A DNA stretch of 64,000 nt from Venturia oleaginea (GCA_013176395.1 JABMLP010000018.1:1178001-1242000), one strand, 5' to 3'. Positions 9,641 through 21,231 are shown, counted from the stretch's first letter. Numbers and translations: made by a program. The notes: generated from the letters alone by a model not told the origin.

Positions 9641-12252
9641 GCCAAAAATGCGTGATTTGGATCACGGCAAATGCCGCAGGGACCACGAATACGTTTCGGA
9701 ATAGGAGGCTCTACTGATGATGGCTCTGCAGAGCGCTTTTGCCGTGGAGTTAGGCGGAGGGACTCTTGAGTAGCAGCAGTAGTAGAGCCGAATGGTGTTA
9801 GAAGCCATCTGCTTGAGTTAGGCTGAGATTCAGCCTCGTCCTGATCGTCACCGGCATCAGGGTCACCACGGTTCAAGTATAACTCGGCGGCCTCGGCAAT
9901 GGCGTATTCATCACTCATAACTGCAGCTTCGGCTTCTGTGCGGGATACGAAGGTGATATTGGCGGCGGCAGAGGTAGAAGGCAGAGGTTCAGTATCATCA
10001 TCATCGCTAGATTGCTCGTCGTCGTCAGATATCGCAATTGGGGCTGCAGCCTTAGCGGCCGATTTTGAGCGTGTAGATGTCGATTTTGGCGTTGTATTTA
10101 AAGCCGGTTTAAGCGTAGAATTGGTGGCAGATTTAGTAGGTTTAGTAGTCGATTTGGCAGTGTTTTTGGGAGTAGATTCTTTGTCGGAGGTGTCGCATAA
10201 AGCGCGCACTCGGTCACTGAGGGCGAAGGTATCCTTGCGATTCTGAATTCGAGCTGCACTGGCGGCGGCCTCAATATCATCCTGACGCTTCTGCTTTTTG
10301 GCTTTACGAGTAGATCTAGCGGCGGCAGTGTCACCCTTACGCCTAGAATCTTTGCGAATACGAGTATTGGTGTTGTCAACTCGATAACGCTTCTCTCGAG
10401 GTCGCCCTGCTTTACGGGCGGCCTCATTTGGCAGCGTGGTTCCATCTGGAATGAGGTTTGAGAGCACAATTGGGCGCATTGATCCCTCGTAGGTATTACG
10501 AGAGTTCAATCTCGTATAAACGGTGGGAGGATAGACTGTATACATGTTCTCAAAATCCAGCTGTTGATGTATAAATGCAGCGAATGCGTGAGCGCAAGGG
10601 AGACCATGGTCCTGCCACTCAAGGCAATCGCATTTACCTTTTTTGAGGTGAATCACCCATCCAGGAGCTCCGGGTGAGTCGTGAAGCCGTACTAATACAA
10701 CGAATGTACTGGAGGTGTAGGCAATCATCCTACGGCCAACTTCATAGCGGTCATACTGATGCTGTGCCGCATACTGAGTAAGGGGTTGGCCGTGGATAAC
10801 TTCCTTCCCATGGTCAAAGGTTGCGCGCTTCCAGATTCGCTGCATTTCCTTGGTCCAGATAGCCTCAAGCATATGCAATGGTGTCATCTTTCGCTCCTCC
10901 AGGTAACGTGCGTTCATTGACTCTCCAATGTTCGAAGTTGTATGGCTGTACCGAGGATACTCAGTAAGTGGCGCGTAGGCTTTACAGTAACGGTCCTTCT
11001 CGCCAATAGCCTCAATGTATGCAACCGCGGCATCGCCGTTATCGAGGGCGCGAATCTGCTCAACGAGGGCGTAATGGGCGGCTTTAGTAGGGGCTTGACA
11101 CGCTCTGCGGAACAAGATCTCGACATCCTGGCCGTGGTATTTGCGGACATTCTCTGCCAAGTGCTGAGTACAGAAGTAGTGGTGAGCGAGAGGGTAAGGA
11201 AAGTACTTTGCGATAGATGGATCAAGGCCTTTGCCGCGGTCAGTAATAATGCTGATACGTAGTTCATCCTCCTCTTCTTCTTCCGGGTCATCCTCTGATG
11301 GCTGTGTAATGTAACGGGAGATAAGGTTGATCTGTAGATGCTCAAAAAACCAACACCACCACTCAATTGACTCGGTAGGTACGATTGCCCAGGCCAAAAC
11401 CAGTGTATTCTCGTTAGCGTCGAGGCTTGTTGCAATAAGTAGGATACCGCCGTATTTAGAGGAGCAATGAGCGCCGTCAAAGACGAGGAGGTTCCTTTTA
11501 TGGTGCCAGGCAATTACCATCGCTGTAGGTAACACTGCGGCAGCTTGAAAAACACCATCCTCGCTCCTTTTGACGCGTGTGAAGGCGCCATCATAGCCTG
11601 ATTCCTGGTTTGTAACATCCTCAAGAACCTGCTTAGTAATCTCGCCGTTGAGAAGAGAGCCCTGTTGTTTGAGGAAGCGAAGCATTGGTAGGATCAGTTC
11701 AAACTGCTGCTTAGTGTCTCCATCGAGATCAAGAAGACCAGCCTGCTTGGTTCTCCATGCCGTATTGTACGTGATAGTGTGTCCGGTTGTAAGGCGCGCG
11801 TTGGTCTTGATATTTTTAGGCTTGATTGAGCGATCGTTGGCGATTACCGTAAAGTTATGGCGCTTCTGGTAGCGTACGCTATTGGGAGCGCGCCAGCTAT
11901 CGTGAGCCTGGGTAGGACAATTATGAGGTACGAGAGAGCGTAGGACAGGGCGAGGGGAGTCTTTTGTGAAGGCAATACGAGCCTATAAAGCTATTAGGAC
12001 CACCGTAATACGATAATTTTGTAGACTTACCTTGAAAGGACACTTATCCTTATCATTCTCTCCTCTGGCGGCCTTGGGTTGACGGCATATAGCATACCAG
12101 AACCGGTTAGTACCAGTAACGACTTTGAAGCTCTCGCGGGCCTCAATGATGGCGTCGTATATAGCATCTACCCCAGATTCAATAGACTCAAATTCCATCC
12201 CAATCGTGAGGCTAGGGTAGCGAGGGCGGTCCTCAGGTGGTGGGGTATCCAT
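9625..12252 (-). CDS. MULE transposase
   Basis: This enzyme moves the surrounding Mutator-like element by cut-and-paste. Exon 1 is 12252..12031 and exon 2 is 11982..9625, with a 48-nt intron (GTAAGT donor, TTTATAG acceptor) and matching phase 0, giving 859 residues. The N-terminus has a Cys-containing DNA-binding region around KCPFK. The DDE core has a first Asp in LLVFDGAHC, a second Asp in IITDRGKGL and a Glu in TSNIGESMNAR. A SWIM zinc finger follows (CDCLEWQDHGLPCAH), then a long basic, Ser/Thr-rich tail and a terminal CCHC knuckle (CGICRDPNHAFLAC). No internal stops occur. The family call is firm from the catalytic motifs together with the SWIM finger; mobility itself is inferred. Confidence 0.93.
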
Positions 12253-12811
12253 TGCAAGCGTACGATTAAGGTAGTAATAGAATAGTGTACGGTAGTGTTA
12301 ATGTTTAAGGCAGGGCGATAGGATTATTGCAACAAGACGGGCGGTCAGTTGCCTGAAGTCCCTCATAGTAGATCGTAGCATAAGCCGCAGATTACATCCC
12401 GAACGCTAGATAATAGAGGGTACCTCGCCTAAATGACGTGCGACCGTGAAAATTTTCACTACCCAAAGTTGACCCAACTCCAAACGCAGCAGCTTCAACC
12501 CAGTTGCAACAAGCCTCGATCGCTTAAAAGCAGTGCGATAAGGCTTATTCTTGCTTATGGCAACTGGATTTTTGATCGTAGGCTGCAACGAGGTTCAGAC
12601 GAGGCGGGAGACAATATTCACGTGATTTAGGCACTGCGGCATTGCGGCGGTTGGGCCAATAGGAATTATGTGTGTAACTGCAATTACCCTTGCGGGATTG
12701 TATGTGCGCGCAATTAAATTTAGTGTATGTAACTGCAATTTAATGTATGTAACTGCAAGAAAATCGAATGTATGTTGGTATTCAGCAATTAACCGCTTTT
12801 TTTTTGCTAGT

Positions 12812-13994
12812 ATGGCTACAATTTGTTACTGGTGCACACCTCATCACCGCACTACATACACTACAATGAGCCGCCATCGTGACAAATGGCGTGCTAATCA
12901 AACGATTAATCCTACTATATTTCTACCCAGCCCCCTATACGTGCATACACCAATGCAAAATGCACAAGATCTCGCTTCCGGAGGTCCCAGTAACGGTAGT
13001 CTCGATACGCACGACGATATCAATACAAATATCGTGGAAGATGACGATTCAGAGGCTATGGAGGATGTTATATACGACGAGAATGGACTATCTCAGGAGC
13101 CTAATACAATACGGGGTATCGATTTTGAACAAGGTTTGATTCCTATACCCAACCCCATTTTCAGACCGCTCGGATCTCATGATATAGCTCATTTACTATG
13201 GTAAAACATCATATACAGCTCAACTAACCGCTTTTTATAGTTACTGAGGCTGCTTAACAGCATATACGCCTCTTACATCTGGCTAATTGGGTTGTTACTG
13301 GTGGTCATACCCACTAGAACGTTTTTGCGCGTTGGTCAAGAAGTTATGTAGGTCGAAATCTGAATTAAGCCTCTCAGCCTCAAATGCACTATTGAGGCGT
13401 GAACAGATCAACCATTTATCCCTCCTCGCAATTGACTCAACGATACATCATCCAGATATACCAGATCCGACGAGTTATCCGCAATATACTGGCCAAATCG
13501 GGATAGAAAATGTCAACTTCAGGCTTCAGGGAGCACAATTGGAGCTCCTGTACAATACTATTAATACGGCCGTCCATCCGAGCGAGATTACCTACTGGAA
13601 ACGCTGCAAATTGAATGCATTGTTAACATTAGGGTCGGTAGCATCACAGCGGTGCTCTTGCAAAAACCGTAAAGACCATTTCGTATGTTATGCGAGTGGC
13701 GACGATGGTGCGTGTAGCTTTGGCTCAATACATAGCTTCTTACAAACACCACAGGGATGTCGATTCGCTCTGATCCGGCGCTGGAATGGTGTTGAGAGGG
13801 ACCTGCGTGTTCACCAGATATGTATTGTAGGGGACTACGACGGGGACTGGGTTTTGGTGGAGTTGCAGGATATAATATGCCTAATCGGGCTATTAGCGGA
13901 GCAGGATGCGGCGACCGGGGAGGTTATACAAATGATTGTAGGGAAGCCTGAGTTACTACTCAATGTGCAGCGACGAGGTTTGGCAAGGCCTTAA
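12812..13994 (+). pseudogene. Tnp2-like (CACTA) transposase, internally deleted
   Basis: Only the two ends of a CACTA-type transposase remain. The N-terminal piece (12812-13204) begins MATICYWCTPHH, a small Cys/His motif like that of fungal Tnp2 proteins, followed by an acidic linker. The C-terminal piece (about 13210-13994) contains WSYPLERFCALVKKL and LLRREQINHL, which resemble the conserved C-terminal block of Tnp2 proteins (W-x-[YF]-P-[LM]-E-R-[FY]). The catalytic centre, normally several hundred residues, is missing. The join has stops in every frame (13204, 13250-13290) and at least one frame change. A possible 43-nt intron (GTAAAA...TTATAG) lies at the junction. The family call is from motif memory without a search. 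The gene matches the CACTAC termini of the surrounding element. Confidence 0.55.
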
Positions 13995-14063
13995 AAGTAC
14001 GATCAATGTATATTAGATTTGCGAGTATAGTCAGATCCTAGGTACCCAAATTTTAACCCTCAT

Positions 14064-14130
14064 TTACTACTCAATACTACTCAATATCACTCAATACCAC
14101 TCAATACTTCTCAATGCTACTCATTAATGA
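14064..14130 (+). repeat. Subterminal ACTCAAT repeats of the CACTA-like element
   Basis: About six copies of ACTCAAT(A/G) occur at roughly 10-bp spacing, 90-150 bp from the right end. Similar ACTCAA motifs occur at 852-890 near the left end. Subterminal repeat clusters are typical binding sites for accessory transposition proteins in CACTA elements. Confidence 0.6.
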
Positions 14131-14193
14131 CACCCAAAAACCTCTCAAACTAACTACCCCAAAAAAGCGTGTCATGACACGGATTTTACGCCT

Positions 14194-14220
14194 CAAATTT
14201 GAGAAGTGGGGACCGTAGTG
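14194..14220 (-). repeat. Right terminal inverted repeat of the CACTA-like element
   Basis: This pairs with 837-863. It reads CACTACGGTCCCCACTTCTC from the outside in and is followed by TTT at 14221-14223. Confidence 0.7.
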
Positions 14221-14304
14221 TTTACCAGTGAAGTAACGACAAGCAAATCATTGGAAACCCGCCACATCCACCTCACTAATCAACCAAAGAAGATAAAAGC
14301 TCAC

Positions 14305-14558
14305 CTTCTCGCATCCCCTGCTCCGATACACGTCTGCGCCAAATTGGTAGGATTCGCATCGGTATTGATACCGGGCCAGATAGCAATCAAGCCCTGACTC
14401 TCAGCCGGATATTTCGGCACGCGGAGAGTTGTTGAGTAGCCGGTTAGATAGGTATTCAGAGAGGTACCGTCCATGTAGTATACTGGTCCAAAGGAGAGGC
14501 CGGCGGGGAGGGCGGCAAGGGCACCTATAGCTAGTGTGAGGAAAGGGATGAGGAGCAT
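14305..14558 (-). pseudogene. Secreted protein, exon 1 (rest of the gene at 220-799)
   Basis: The ATG at 14558-14556 starts a signal peptide (MLLIPFLTLAIGALAALPAG), followed by mature sequence with GPVYYMDGTSLNTYLTGYST and IAIWPGI. The exon ends at 14305 in phase 2 and is followed by a GTGAGC donor. The matching phase-1 continuation is at 799, on the far side of the transposon. The protein would be secreted and is of unknown function. Its promoter should lie in 14559-14800. Confidence 0.75.
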
Positions 14559-16879
14559 GACAGCGACTGAAAACGAGTGTGATCTTTGTTTGAATGATGG
14601 GATTGAAGGTAATATGAGCTTGGTGATGCGGCTTATGAAGAACAGTATTCGGGCATGTCTGCGCAACTGTAATTACTCCGTACTCGATCAGCACTTGATG
14701 GGTTCGTGCCCCGATGTGGCGCTTGAGCCTTTGTATGATGGAAGGAAGAAGGAAGAAACAATATTGGGAACGAATGATGGGGTGGATTCGTAATTATACT
14801 GGTACTTTGTCCAGAAGAGCAGCGGCACTGGAGAACTCTACGCGGTGTAATTGCCTCTTGAGCCGGTAAGGCTGTCCCCTTTCTTGGCGCCTTTTCAGCC
14901 TTTCTTCTATAAAAAGGGGCCAGAGTAGAAATGGTTTCGCATGTTTCTACTGTACCAAATCACCTCCTGATTCTCGAGATTGAAAACTACCTATGTCGAC
15001 AAACCCTATTAAAAGAGACTCCCAAGGTCTGGCACTGATTTCTCTAGATATGACAACCTAGAATGATTGGACATAATCTTTGCTTGTGAAGGAATAGTCG
15101 GGTCAATTCGTCAACTCCTGTTTTCTTTCAGCCTTCGGAAGATCAGATTCCGTGTGGATGGTGTGTTTTGGAGGGCATATGAATTGAGGTCAGAAAACCT
15201 CGATAGTTTCCTTGAATGCTAGGAGAAATTGAAGTCAGGTATTAGAAGAGTAAGATACATGGAATTAGCGAAATAGCACGTGTTGCTTGGATACAGTGGA
15301 CCCTCGCCTTCCACACTGCGTCTTGCTCTTCACAACATCCATTAACGGCTTTGCCGCTGCCCCCTTTTCTAACGTCTTATTGTCTTTTCTACTAATAACT
15401 TCTGTCAATCATATCACATGGCCCGTCGCGGCGCCGCCAGCTTGCGATTTCACTACGCCAACAACGTCCACTTGGGGATATTTACTCACTCAGATTAAGC
15501 GAAAACCGCGGCAAAACAAACCTCAGGAGTCAGGCTCTTCAGTACTTTGGTCGTAGACGCCGAGATCGTACCAGCGAGTAGCCACAGGCGGGAGATCGTC
15601 TTGATTCAAGAGGTCGAGAACTGGAGATGCCACTGTTCACAGAGTCTTATTATTCTGTCGGCCCAAAAGATTATGGTCTCTTGGCTTGTAGCATAATACC
15701 TTCCTTACCGAATGTAACGTCGCGGTGGCGTCCCGAATCCTGGAGTCTCTGCCGAGAAGAGGCTTTAGAACTAGATGGTTGGGATGAATCCAATCCTTTT
15801 TGGAACAACCGTAGGAAAGGTTTCGGACTGATTTGTCGCCGCTCGAAAATCCTCTTCTCGACTGAACAGCCCTGAATTCATAGAATTGGATGGGAATACT
15901 AGAATATCGTGTGAGTTACCATGGATCACGAGACTTCCAACCAAATGTCCTCTGCTGGACTGCTGCTGGACTGCTGCTGGTGGAAGAAAATCTTGCAAGA
16001 TGGTCGCGCAGCGTCCAACAATTTTAACCTGAGTACCAGTACATATGGCTTTGACATGCGTCCTGGTGCAGGCAAACAGCTCGTCCAATCATGAAGCAAA
16101 AAATATCGCCTCCCACCGCACCGGAACTCCTAATGGGTACAAGTATTCTCACAGACAATTCCAGATCAAAACCTTATTTGGGTGTCGCCAAGTTCATCTC
16201 GAGTCGAGCCGCGTTCAAGAACCACTAGTCCTAGACCCTTGAGCCAGTCTGCATGCTCTCGCACGACGCCGCAAAAATACTCTGGGGCACTCATTTCTGG
16301 ATATCTCGGATACCTTGTGGCGAAAGGAGAGAGGATTTGAAAGCAATCAAGCACTCTTGCGGGCTTTTTGGAGGGAACTCTCATTAGCAGTCATCTGGCT
16401 TATGCTGACGAGTTATTCTGGGAAAGAATCTCGAGAACTTGCCAAGGACGCTTATTCCACGAGCCGTCCGTCGTACCATAAGTAGACTCTTCATACTCAT
16501 AGAGTTCCTTGGCAGGGACTCAGCTGAGTCTTAGATATCGTTTCAAAGTCCCGACTCCTGGGTGCAATGGTCCTTAAGGCTGATTATAGACACTATTTGC
16601 AAGCCTTACAGCAGGTGCCATGTGCTGCACTGTGTTAAGAAATATCTAACGAGTTTGCTTCTGGAGCTGAGATCTTCGCTGCAAGCTGCAGGGCTGGTCA
16701 GACATACTACTTGCAAGCCACAGCTAGTGCCATGTGGCTCCCAATTTTTGAGAAGCTCTGAGCGGCTCCTGTCTAGGGAGTGAAGGCGGTGACTGAGCCT
16801 GAGGGTCAGTATATATCTTCTAACGAACGCTCTCGAAGCCGTCAGCACATCAGCAAAACGAGCAAACTTCTCCTTCATT
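14559..16879. other. Intergenic, no supported gene
   Basis: This 2.3-kb stretch holds short overlapping frames only. None has a recognisable domain, a believable intron pattern or a codon bias like that of the genes nearby. It should contain the promoters of the secreted genes at both ends. Confidence 0.4.
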
Positions 16880-18176
16880 ATGGTCAGACACACTCTTTAC
16901 GCGGCCTTGCTGGCAGCCGGAATCTCTAAGGTTCATGCGGCAACTGGTGTTTGTACATCCGGAATCTACTCGGTCTTGCTGCCTCTTTCAGCATATCCTC
17001 CCGCAGTATCTTACTGCTCCTCGAAATTTCCATTGTCACCCTGTCCTGCACCCAGTACAACTAGATCAACGGCGACGGTGACCGCTGGTACCACCACACT
17101 CACAACAAGTACAGTTACTTCGACGATTACCACCTCGAATGCTACAGTCACCTTGACTACCACCACAAGTACCGGTAATTTGAAAGACTTTGCTGTTAGA
17201 TTGTTTCGGAGCTGATGTAAAAATTTCACAGTTCTGACCACTCTCGATCCAATCCTGACAACTTCTACAACAAGCACATCAACAAGCATAGAGTTCACCA
17301 CCACAATCTCTACCTGCAGCACTGTAAGTAGGATCAAGCGTTGCTTAGCAATTCGCCTGGAAATCTTTTTGACATCAAGATTCGTAGCTTGCGGCCAAGG
17401 TCAAGAGAGATTTTGGACTCATATTTGGACGAGCCAACAGGATAACAGCGACGAGTGCCACCCCATCTTCTTCGAGCAAGACAACAGTAGCCAGTACTTT
17501 ATCGACAAGCAGAACCTCGAACAGTTCGACCACCTCTAACGATCCCAAAGCAACTCTGTTCTCGTCACTCGCATCGCAAGCCAGCAATATCATTAGTACT
17601 GCTTGTTCGTGCATCCAGTCGCAGCCAGCGTGCACAGCATCCCCAGTGACCTCAATCACCACTACGTCGGTCACGGCAACCATCAGCACAATCGGAACCA
17701 TGTTCATCTCTACGAATGGAGTTGCCACCATCTCCACCGCGGCAATCTCGACCAGCACGGTCCAAACCACCTCCACCGTCAACACCTTCGCAGTGACGAC
17801 GGTCTCCACGGCCACCACCACAATAACAGGAGCATGTGCCGCGCCAGCCCCAGCGTGTACAAGCGGCCCATCTGGGGGTGAGTTTCACCCGTCCATTCCC
17901 GATATTTGACTAACTCTGCATGTAGATTTCTACGGCATTACAACTTTCTGCGACAAGATCTGGCAGCCTGAAAATGGCGCCCTTCTAGGCACATTCACCG
18001 TGGCGAATGCTCAACAGTGTTCAGACCAGTGCGGTCCAGTGAACTGTTACAGCTGGAATTTCTATTACAGCAGCGGGTTGTGTCAACATTATGGCCAGAG
18101 TAATGATAAGGTTATGGTTTCTTCTCCTGGGAATGCGTGCGGGGCGACTGATGACGATGGAAACTTTCCTCATTAG
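16880..18176 (+). CDS. Secreted Ser/Thr-rich protein with cysteine-containing C-terminal domain
   Basis: There are four exons: 16880..17174, 17232..17323, 17388..17877 and 17926..18176, giving 375 residues; all phases agree and the donors are GTAATT, GTAAGT and GTGAGT. A signal peptide (MVRHTLYAALLAAGISKVHA) is followed by a short Cys-containing segment. A long Thr/Ser/Val-rich region (about residues 50-285) follows, suited to dense O-glycosylation, as in fungal cell-wall or adhesin-like proteins. The C-terminal 85 residues (FYGITTFCDKI...QQCSDQCGPVNCYSWNFYYS...LCQHYG) have the Cys spacing and Y/W pattern of PAN/Apple-type carbohydrate- or protein-binding domains. I see no clear GPI signal. 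The role is probably at the cell surface; the PAN-like call is by pattern only. Confidence 0.8.
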
Positions 18177-18473
18177 CGCAGCAATTCTCTTACCCCCCCC
18201 CCCCCTTGTTCTTCTCTTTGGAGATGTTGTTGTGTATGTTGGCCGATATTCTTGTTCGATAAGTGTTTTGAGGCGACTTTGGGGGGATGCATAGTCTGGC
18301 CGATGTCTTTTAATCAAAAAATGCTTCTTCGACTATCTTGCAGCGCAAATGAATCCTTACCAAATCAAGGCAACCTTTCTCACATCATTCGTCCCACTTT
18401 TTATCCTCCTTAATACCGTTCACGTCAATATCGACAACGTCGGTTACTGTGCCGTTCACAACGGCGTCATGAC
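18177..18473. other. 3' flank with a C-tract
   Basis: A run of about 13 C occurs near 18191-18204. A 42-codon ATG frame at 18349-18477 has a hydrophobic start but no supporting evidence. I call no gene here. Confidence 0.3.
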
Positions 18474-18962
18474 GTGCTGAACGTGAAAAGAAGGAAGAAG
18501 AAGAGAGGGTGGAACGAGAAGAGAGAAGCGAATGAGCGCATTGAACGCGCTCTAGGACGTACCCGGCGGGAGAAGAGGGAGAGGAAGGAGGCGGAAGCAA
18601 CAAGCAAGCGACTGGCTGAATTGGAAGCGTTCGAAGTCAAGAAAGAAGAGGAGAGGAAACAAGCAGAGACATCAAGTGCCAGACTCGTTGCTTGTGAGTC
18701 GGTTTCCGCAACTTCTGTAGCCGTTCCTGTTCCCACAGTTAGCACAAATGAGGAGGAGCTATCACTTTCTCGCAGCATGGAGATGATGATGGATATGAAG
18801 CTGCACAAAATCATGCTGCGCCGTTCAGATCAATTCTTGAAACGGACCATCTTTTTGAAGAGAACCTCTACCATTGGCGAATCATCTCTCTCTTCCTTTC
18901 CCAAGGGCAAAGGATCTGTGGCGCTCAATACTGTCCTCCAAGCTGACATCGATAACTGTTAA
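18474..18962 (+). CDS. Hypothetical basic coiled-coil protein
   Basis: This is a 162-codon uninterrupted frame. Residues 5-70 are very rich in Arg, Lys and Glu with heptad-like spacing (REKRERKEAEATSKRLAELEA), so a coiled coil is likely. The rest is Ser-rich and then basic. I recognise no family, and the A/G-rich composition could itself produce such a frame. Nothing around it supports expression. Confidence 0.25.
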   Translation: MLNVKRRKKKRGWNEKREANERIERALGRTRREKRERKEAEATSKRLAELEAFEVKKEEERKQAETSSARLVACESVSATSVAVPVPTVSTNEEELSLSRSMEMMMDMKLHKIMLRRSDQFLKRTIFLKRTSTIGESSLSSFPKGKGSVALNTVLQADIDNC

Positions 18963-21231
18963 TTCTGGTATTTCCCAATTGCCAGAAGGCTAGTGATGGC
19001 GATCTTAGGACGGATATGTTATTCTGCGTTATCTTTTTGCTACAGTAGTATGAGATTGTGAAAAAGAATTGAAGAATTGGCGTGCTTCTTTAACTCGGCC
19101 TGAGGATACATTGCTGGTCGGCTGGTGATTGGAGTCCACGATCTCAAATTTGACAATGTCGGAGATTACAAGAGCAAGAGCAAGAGCAAGAGCAAGAGGA
19201 AGAGGAAGAGGAAGAGGAAGAGGAAGAAAGAGTACAGAAAGGCGAGAATTCGCATTGCGCCGTGATGCGAACGTCTCCTAGCCAGGATAGTAAAAGAAAA
19301 TGACCAGGATGCTTTTTATCAGCTTTGGATGGATGAGTTCTCGAAAGCACTCTTCCAAATCTTGTCCGAAATACCCGAACAATGTGAAATAGTTCAACCG
19401 GGACGGGCCCACGGGGCCGTAGGAACAATCTCACCGCCGCCAAAAGAAATATAGAGAGTATACTAGTACAACCCCACAGTGGCAATGCAGAGGAGACGGT
19501 GTGGTTCGGTCCGATTAGGTAAATCCTCAGCAGCCTCTTAACATCGATGCTGACATTGAGAATGGCATGTTACTAAGGTACCCAAAAGGCATGCTGTCGA
19601 GAGGCTTACAGATATTTGGAATGTATGATCTGTGACACATCCTCTGACGGCATTTCTTGGGGATTCTTGAGAACTTTGAATACTTATTACAATGGTAAGT
19701 CACCATATTGAACTTGGCAAGGGTGGAAAGGAGAGAAAGATGTCCCATGATAGATCCTTCCGACTCAGCATCGAAATTGACGGTTTTCTGATCATTGAAC
19801 TTCGCAAAGTACGGAGTACTCCTACCAACATTAGCAATGCGATGCCGGGTTTACTGATTGTGGATATGGACAGACGGACAGGGATAGATGATCCGGCGTG
19901 TCGGGGACATGTAATAGAGGGGACACGGAGTCTTTTCCGATCAGACGTGGGCGCTCTGGAAGCCAACATGGGTATTCGAGCTATGCCACTTATTTAGAGT
20001 ATCCGTTATCCGTATGCCGCGAGCAAACTTAGCATGCCGTTTTCCGCGTAGTAAAAAACTGTGCAACACTTTGATATGCATGCGGACTGCATATCGAGCA
20101 GAGAAATGTCGTGAAAACGTGGGAGAATGGGTATGGCGGCGGAATTTGACCGCGGAACGTGGAAGATGATATGCAGAGTTTGCAAATTATTTTTCGACAC
20201 GCAGCCTGAAGATTCATCCAGGAATATTGCTGTAATTTTCGCTTAATCTGCAGGGAAGAGGTGGGCACGTTGGACGTGTCTGTATGGTAAGTAGACACGC
20301 TACTCCTACACTGACAGGATACTGATAAGACTGTGTTCTCGATCATTCGAGCTGATCCTTGGACGTATGCAGTCGGCGTTAGTCGGCGTGGGAGGTAGGT
20401 AGAATCTTCTTGTAAGCGATCAGTAGTGGCGCCAAATTCCTGTTCGTCGACAGAACGAAAACGTCGAAGAGGATCAGATGAATTCAGATGACAGGACGTT
20501 GTTCGGCATGCCTCACTTGGCAGGGTCTGAAATATCTTCAGCTATTGGGAGATAGATGTCTGTCCAGAACTCCTGATCTGTAAGCGGATACGTTCTGCGA
20601 GAGGCGGCAAAAATCCCTCGGCGGGCATTAATCGCAGGCTCGTGACAGATGCAGGTTGCAAAGAAAGTGGCAGCACTAATAGCGCAGTGGGGAGACGGAC
20701 ACGTAGTGAATGGTGGTAAGAACGAGAACAGCCGAAGCTTTTTTCAGTTGGGCGAGTGTCGGATGCAGTTCATGACTTGACAGCCTTCGATAGCTAAGGT
20801 TTGAAGAATGCCAGGATGCATACAGTAGTATGAGCACATAAGGGAGTTTAACGGTGTTGTTGTTATTGGCGAGGCTATTCGCGGTAGTAGTCGAGGATTT
20901 GCGGGGAGCCCAAGACCTGGATCCCGCCCTGTGTTCTGCGACGGTCTGGATTGGTTGTCGCGCCGTCAGCCGGAGGCGAAAGATTTGAAGGGGATCGGGG
21001 AAAGACGTAACAGACTAACAGAGAGATTATCGCGGCGTGTGAGGTGAGAGGAGGACTCGCGACTCAGGCAGCTTTAGTACAGACATCCCTGCCGCGGAGG
21101 GGAGATAAAAGAGAGTCTGCACCCCTCCGTCAGACCTATCCTCTCCATCAACGAACAACTCAAGTCAATCTCCAATACAAACTTCCACTCACAAACAACT
21201 CTTCGATCCTTCGATCCAAATCTCAATCAAC
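18963..21231. other. Intergenic, with a purine microsatellite and the metallothionein promoter
   Basis: I find no supported gene. At 19169-19230 lies a GAGCAA/GAGGAA hexanucleotide microsatellite. The last 200 bases hold the promoter and 5' leader of the metallothionein gene, including a GATAAAAG near 21104. Confidence 0.4.
19169..19230. repeat. GA-rich hexanucleotide microsatellite
   Basis: About four AGAGCA units are followed by about five AGAGGA units, consistent with replication slippage. It is noncoding as far as I can see. Confidence 0.9.

Larger units (their letters stand above)
8859..12795 (-). mobile_element. Mutator-like element (MULE) with intact transposase
   Basis: The terminal inverted repeats are about 72 bp and start CGGTTAATTGCTGAATACC. 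The left copy is 8859-8872 continued at 9159-9216, interrupted by a solo LTR; the right copy is 12724-12795. They match at all but one position by eye. The element is flanked by 10-bp direct repeats, C followed by nine T (8849-8858 and 12796-12805), within the 8-11 bp expected for MULEs. The only gene is a spliced transposase on the minus strand. The insertion site is a T-tract directly upstream of the Tnp2-like remnant, possibly its polypyrimidine tract. Intact ends and an intact ORF mean that the copy could be, or recently was, autonomous. Confidence 0.93.
837..14220. mobile_element. CACTA-like DNA transposon carrying nested elements
   Basis: The outer boundaries are inverted repeats: the left end reads CACTACAGTCTTCACTTCTC and the right end, reverse complemented, CACTACGGTCCCCACTTCTC, both followed by AAA. 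TTT flanks both sides (834-836 and 14221-14223), as expected of the 3-bp target duplications of the CACTA superfamily. Both ends carry clustered ACTCAA motifs just inside, a typical subterminal arrangement. Inside are a degenerate Tnp2-like gene (12812-13994) and a spliced gene on the other strand (8510 to 1089). Removing the nested gypsy (6,138 bp plus one TSD), MULE and solo LTR leaves a core of roughly 3.3 kb, too small for a full transposase, so the element is non-autonomous now. Assignment to CACTA rests on terminal sequence, TSD length and the Tnp2-like remnant. A 3-bp TSD of TTT alone would be weak evidence. Confidence 0.72.

Noticed and set aside
17375..17821. Val-rich minus-strand frames across the Thr-rich gene
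   Set aside because: They are the complement of ACC/ACT-rich codons of the real gene on the plus strand.
18349..18477. 42-codon frame with hydrophobic start before the coiled-coil frame
   Set aside because: It is too short and featureless to support as a secreted peptide gene.
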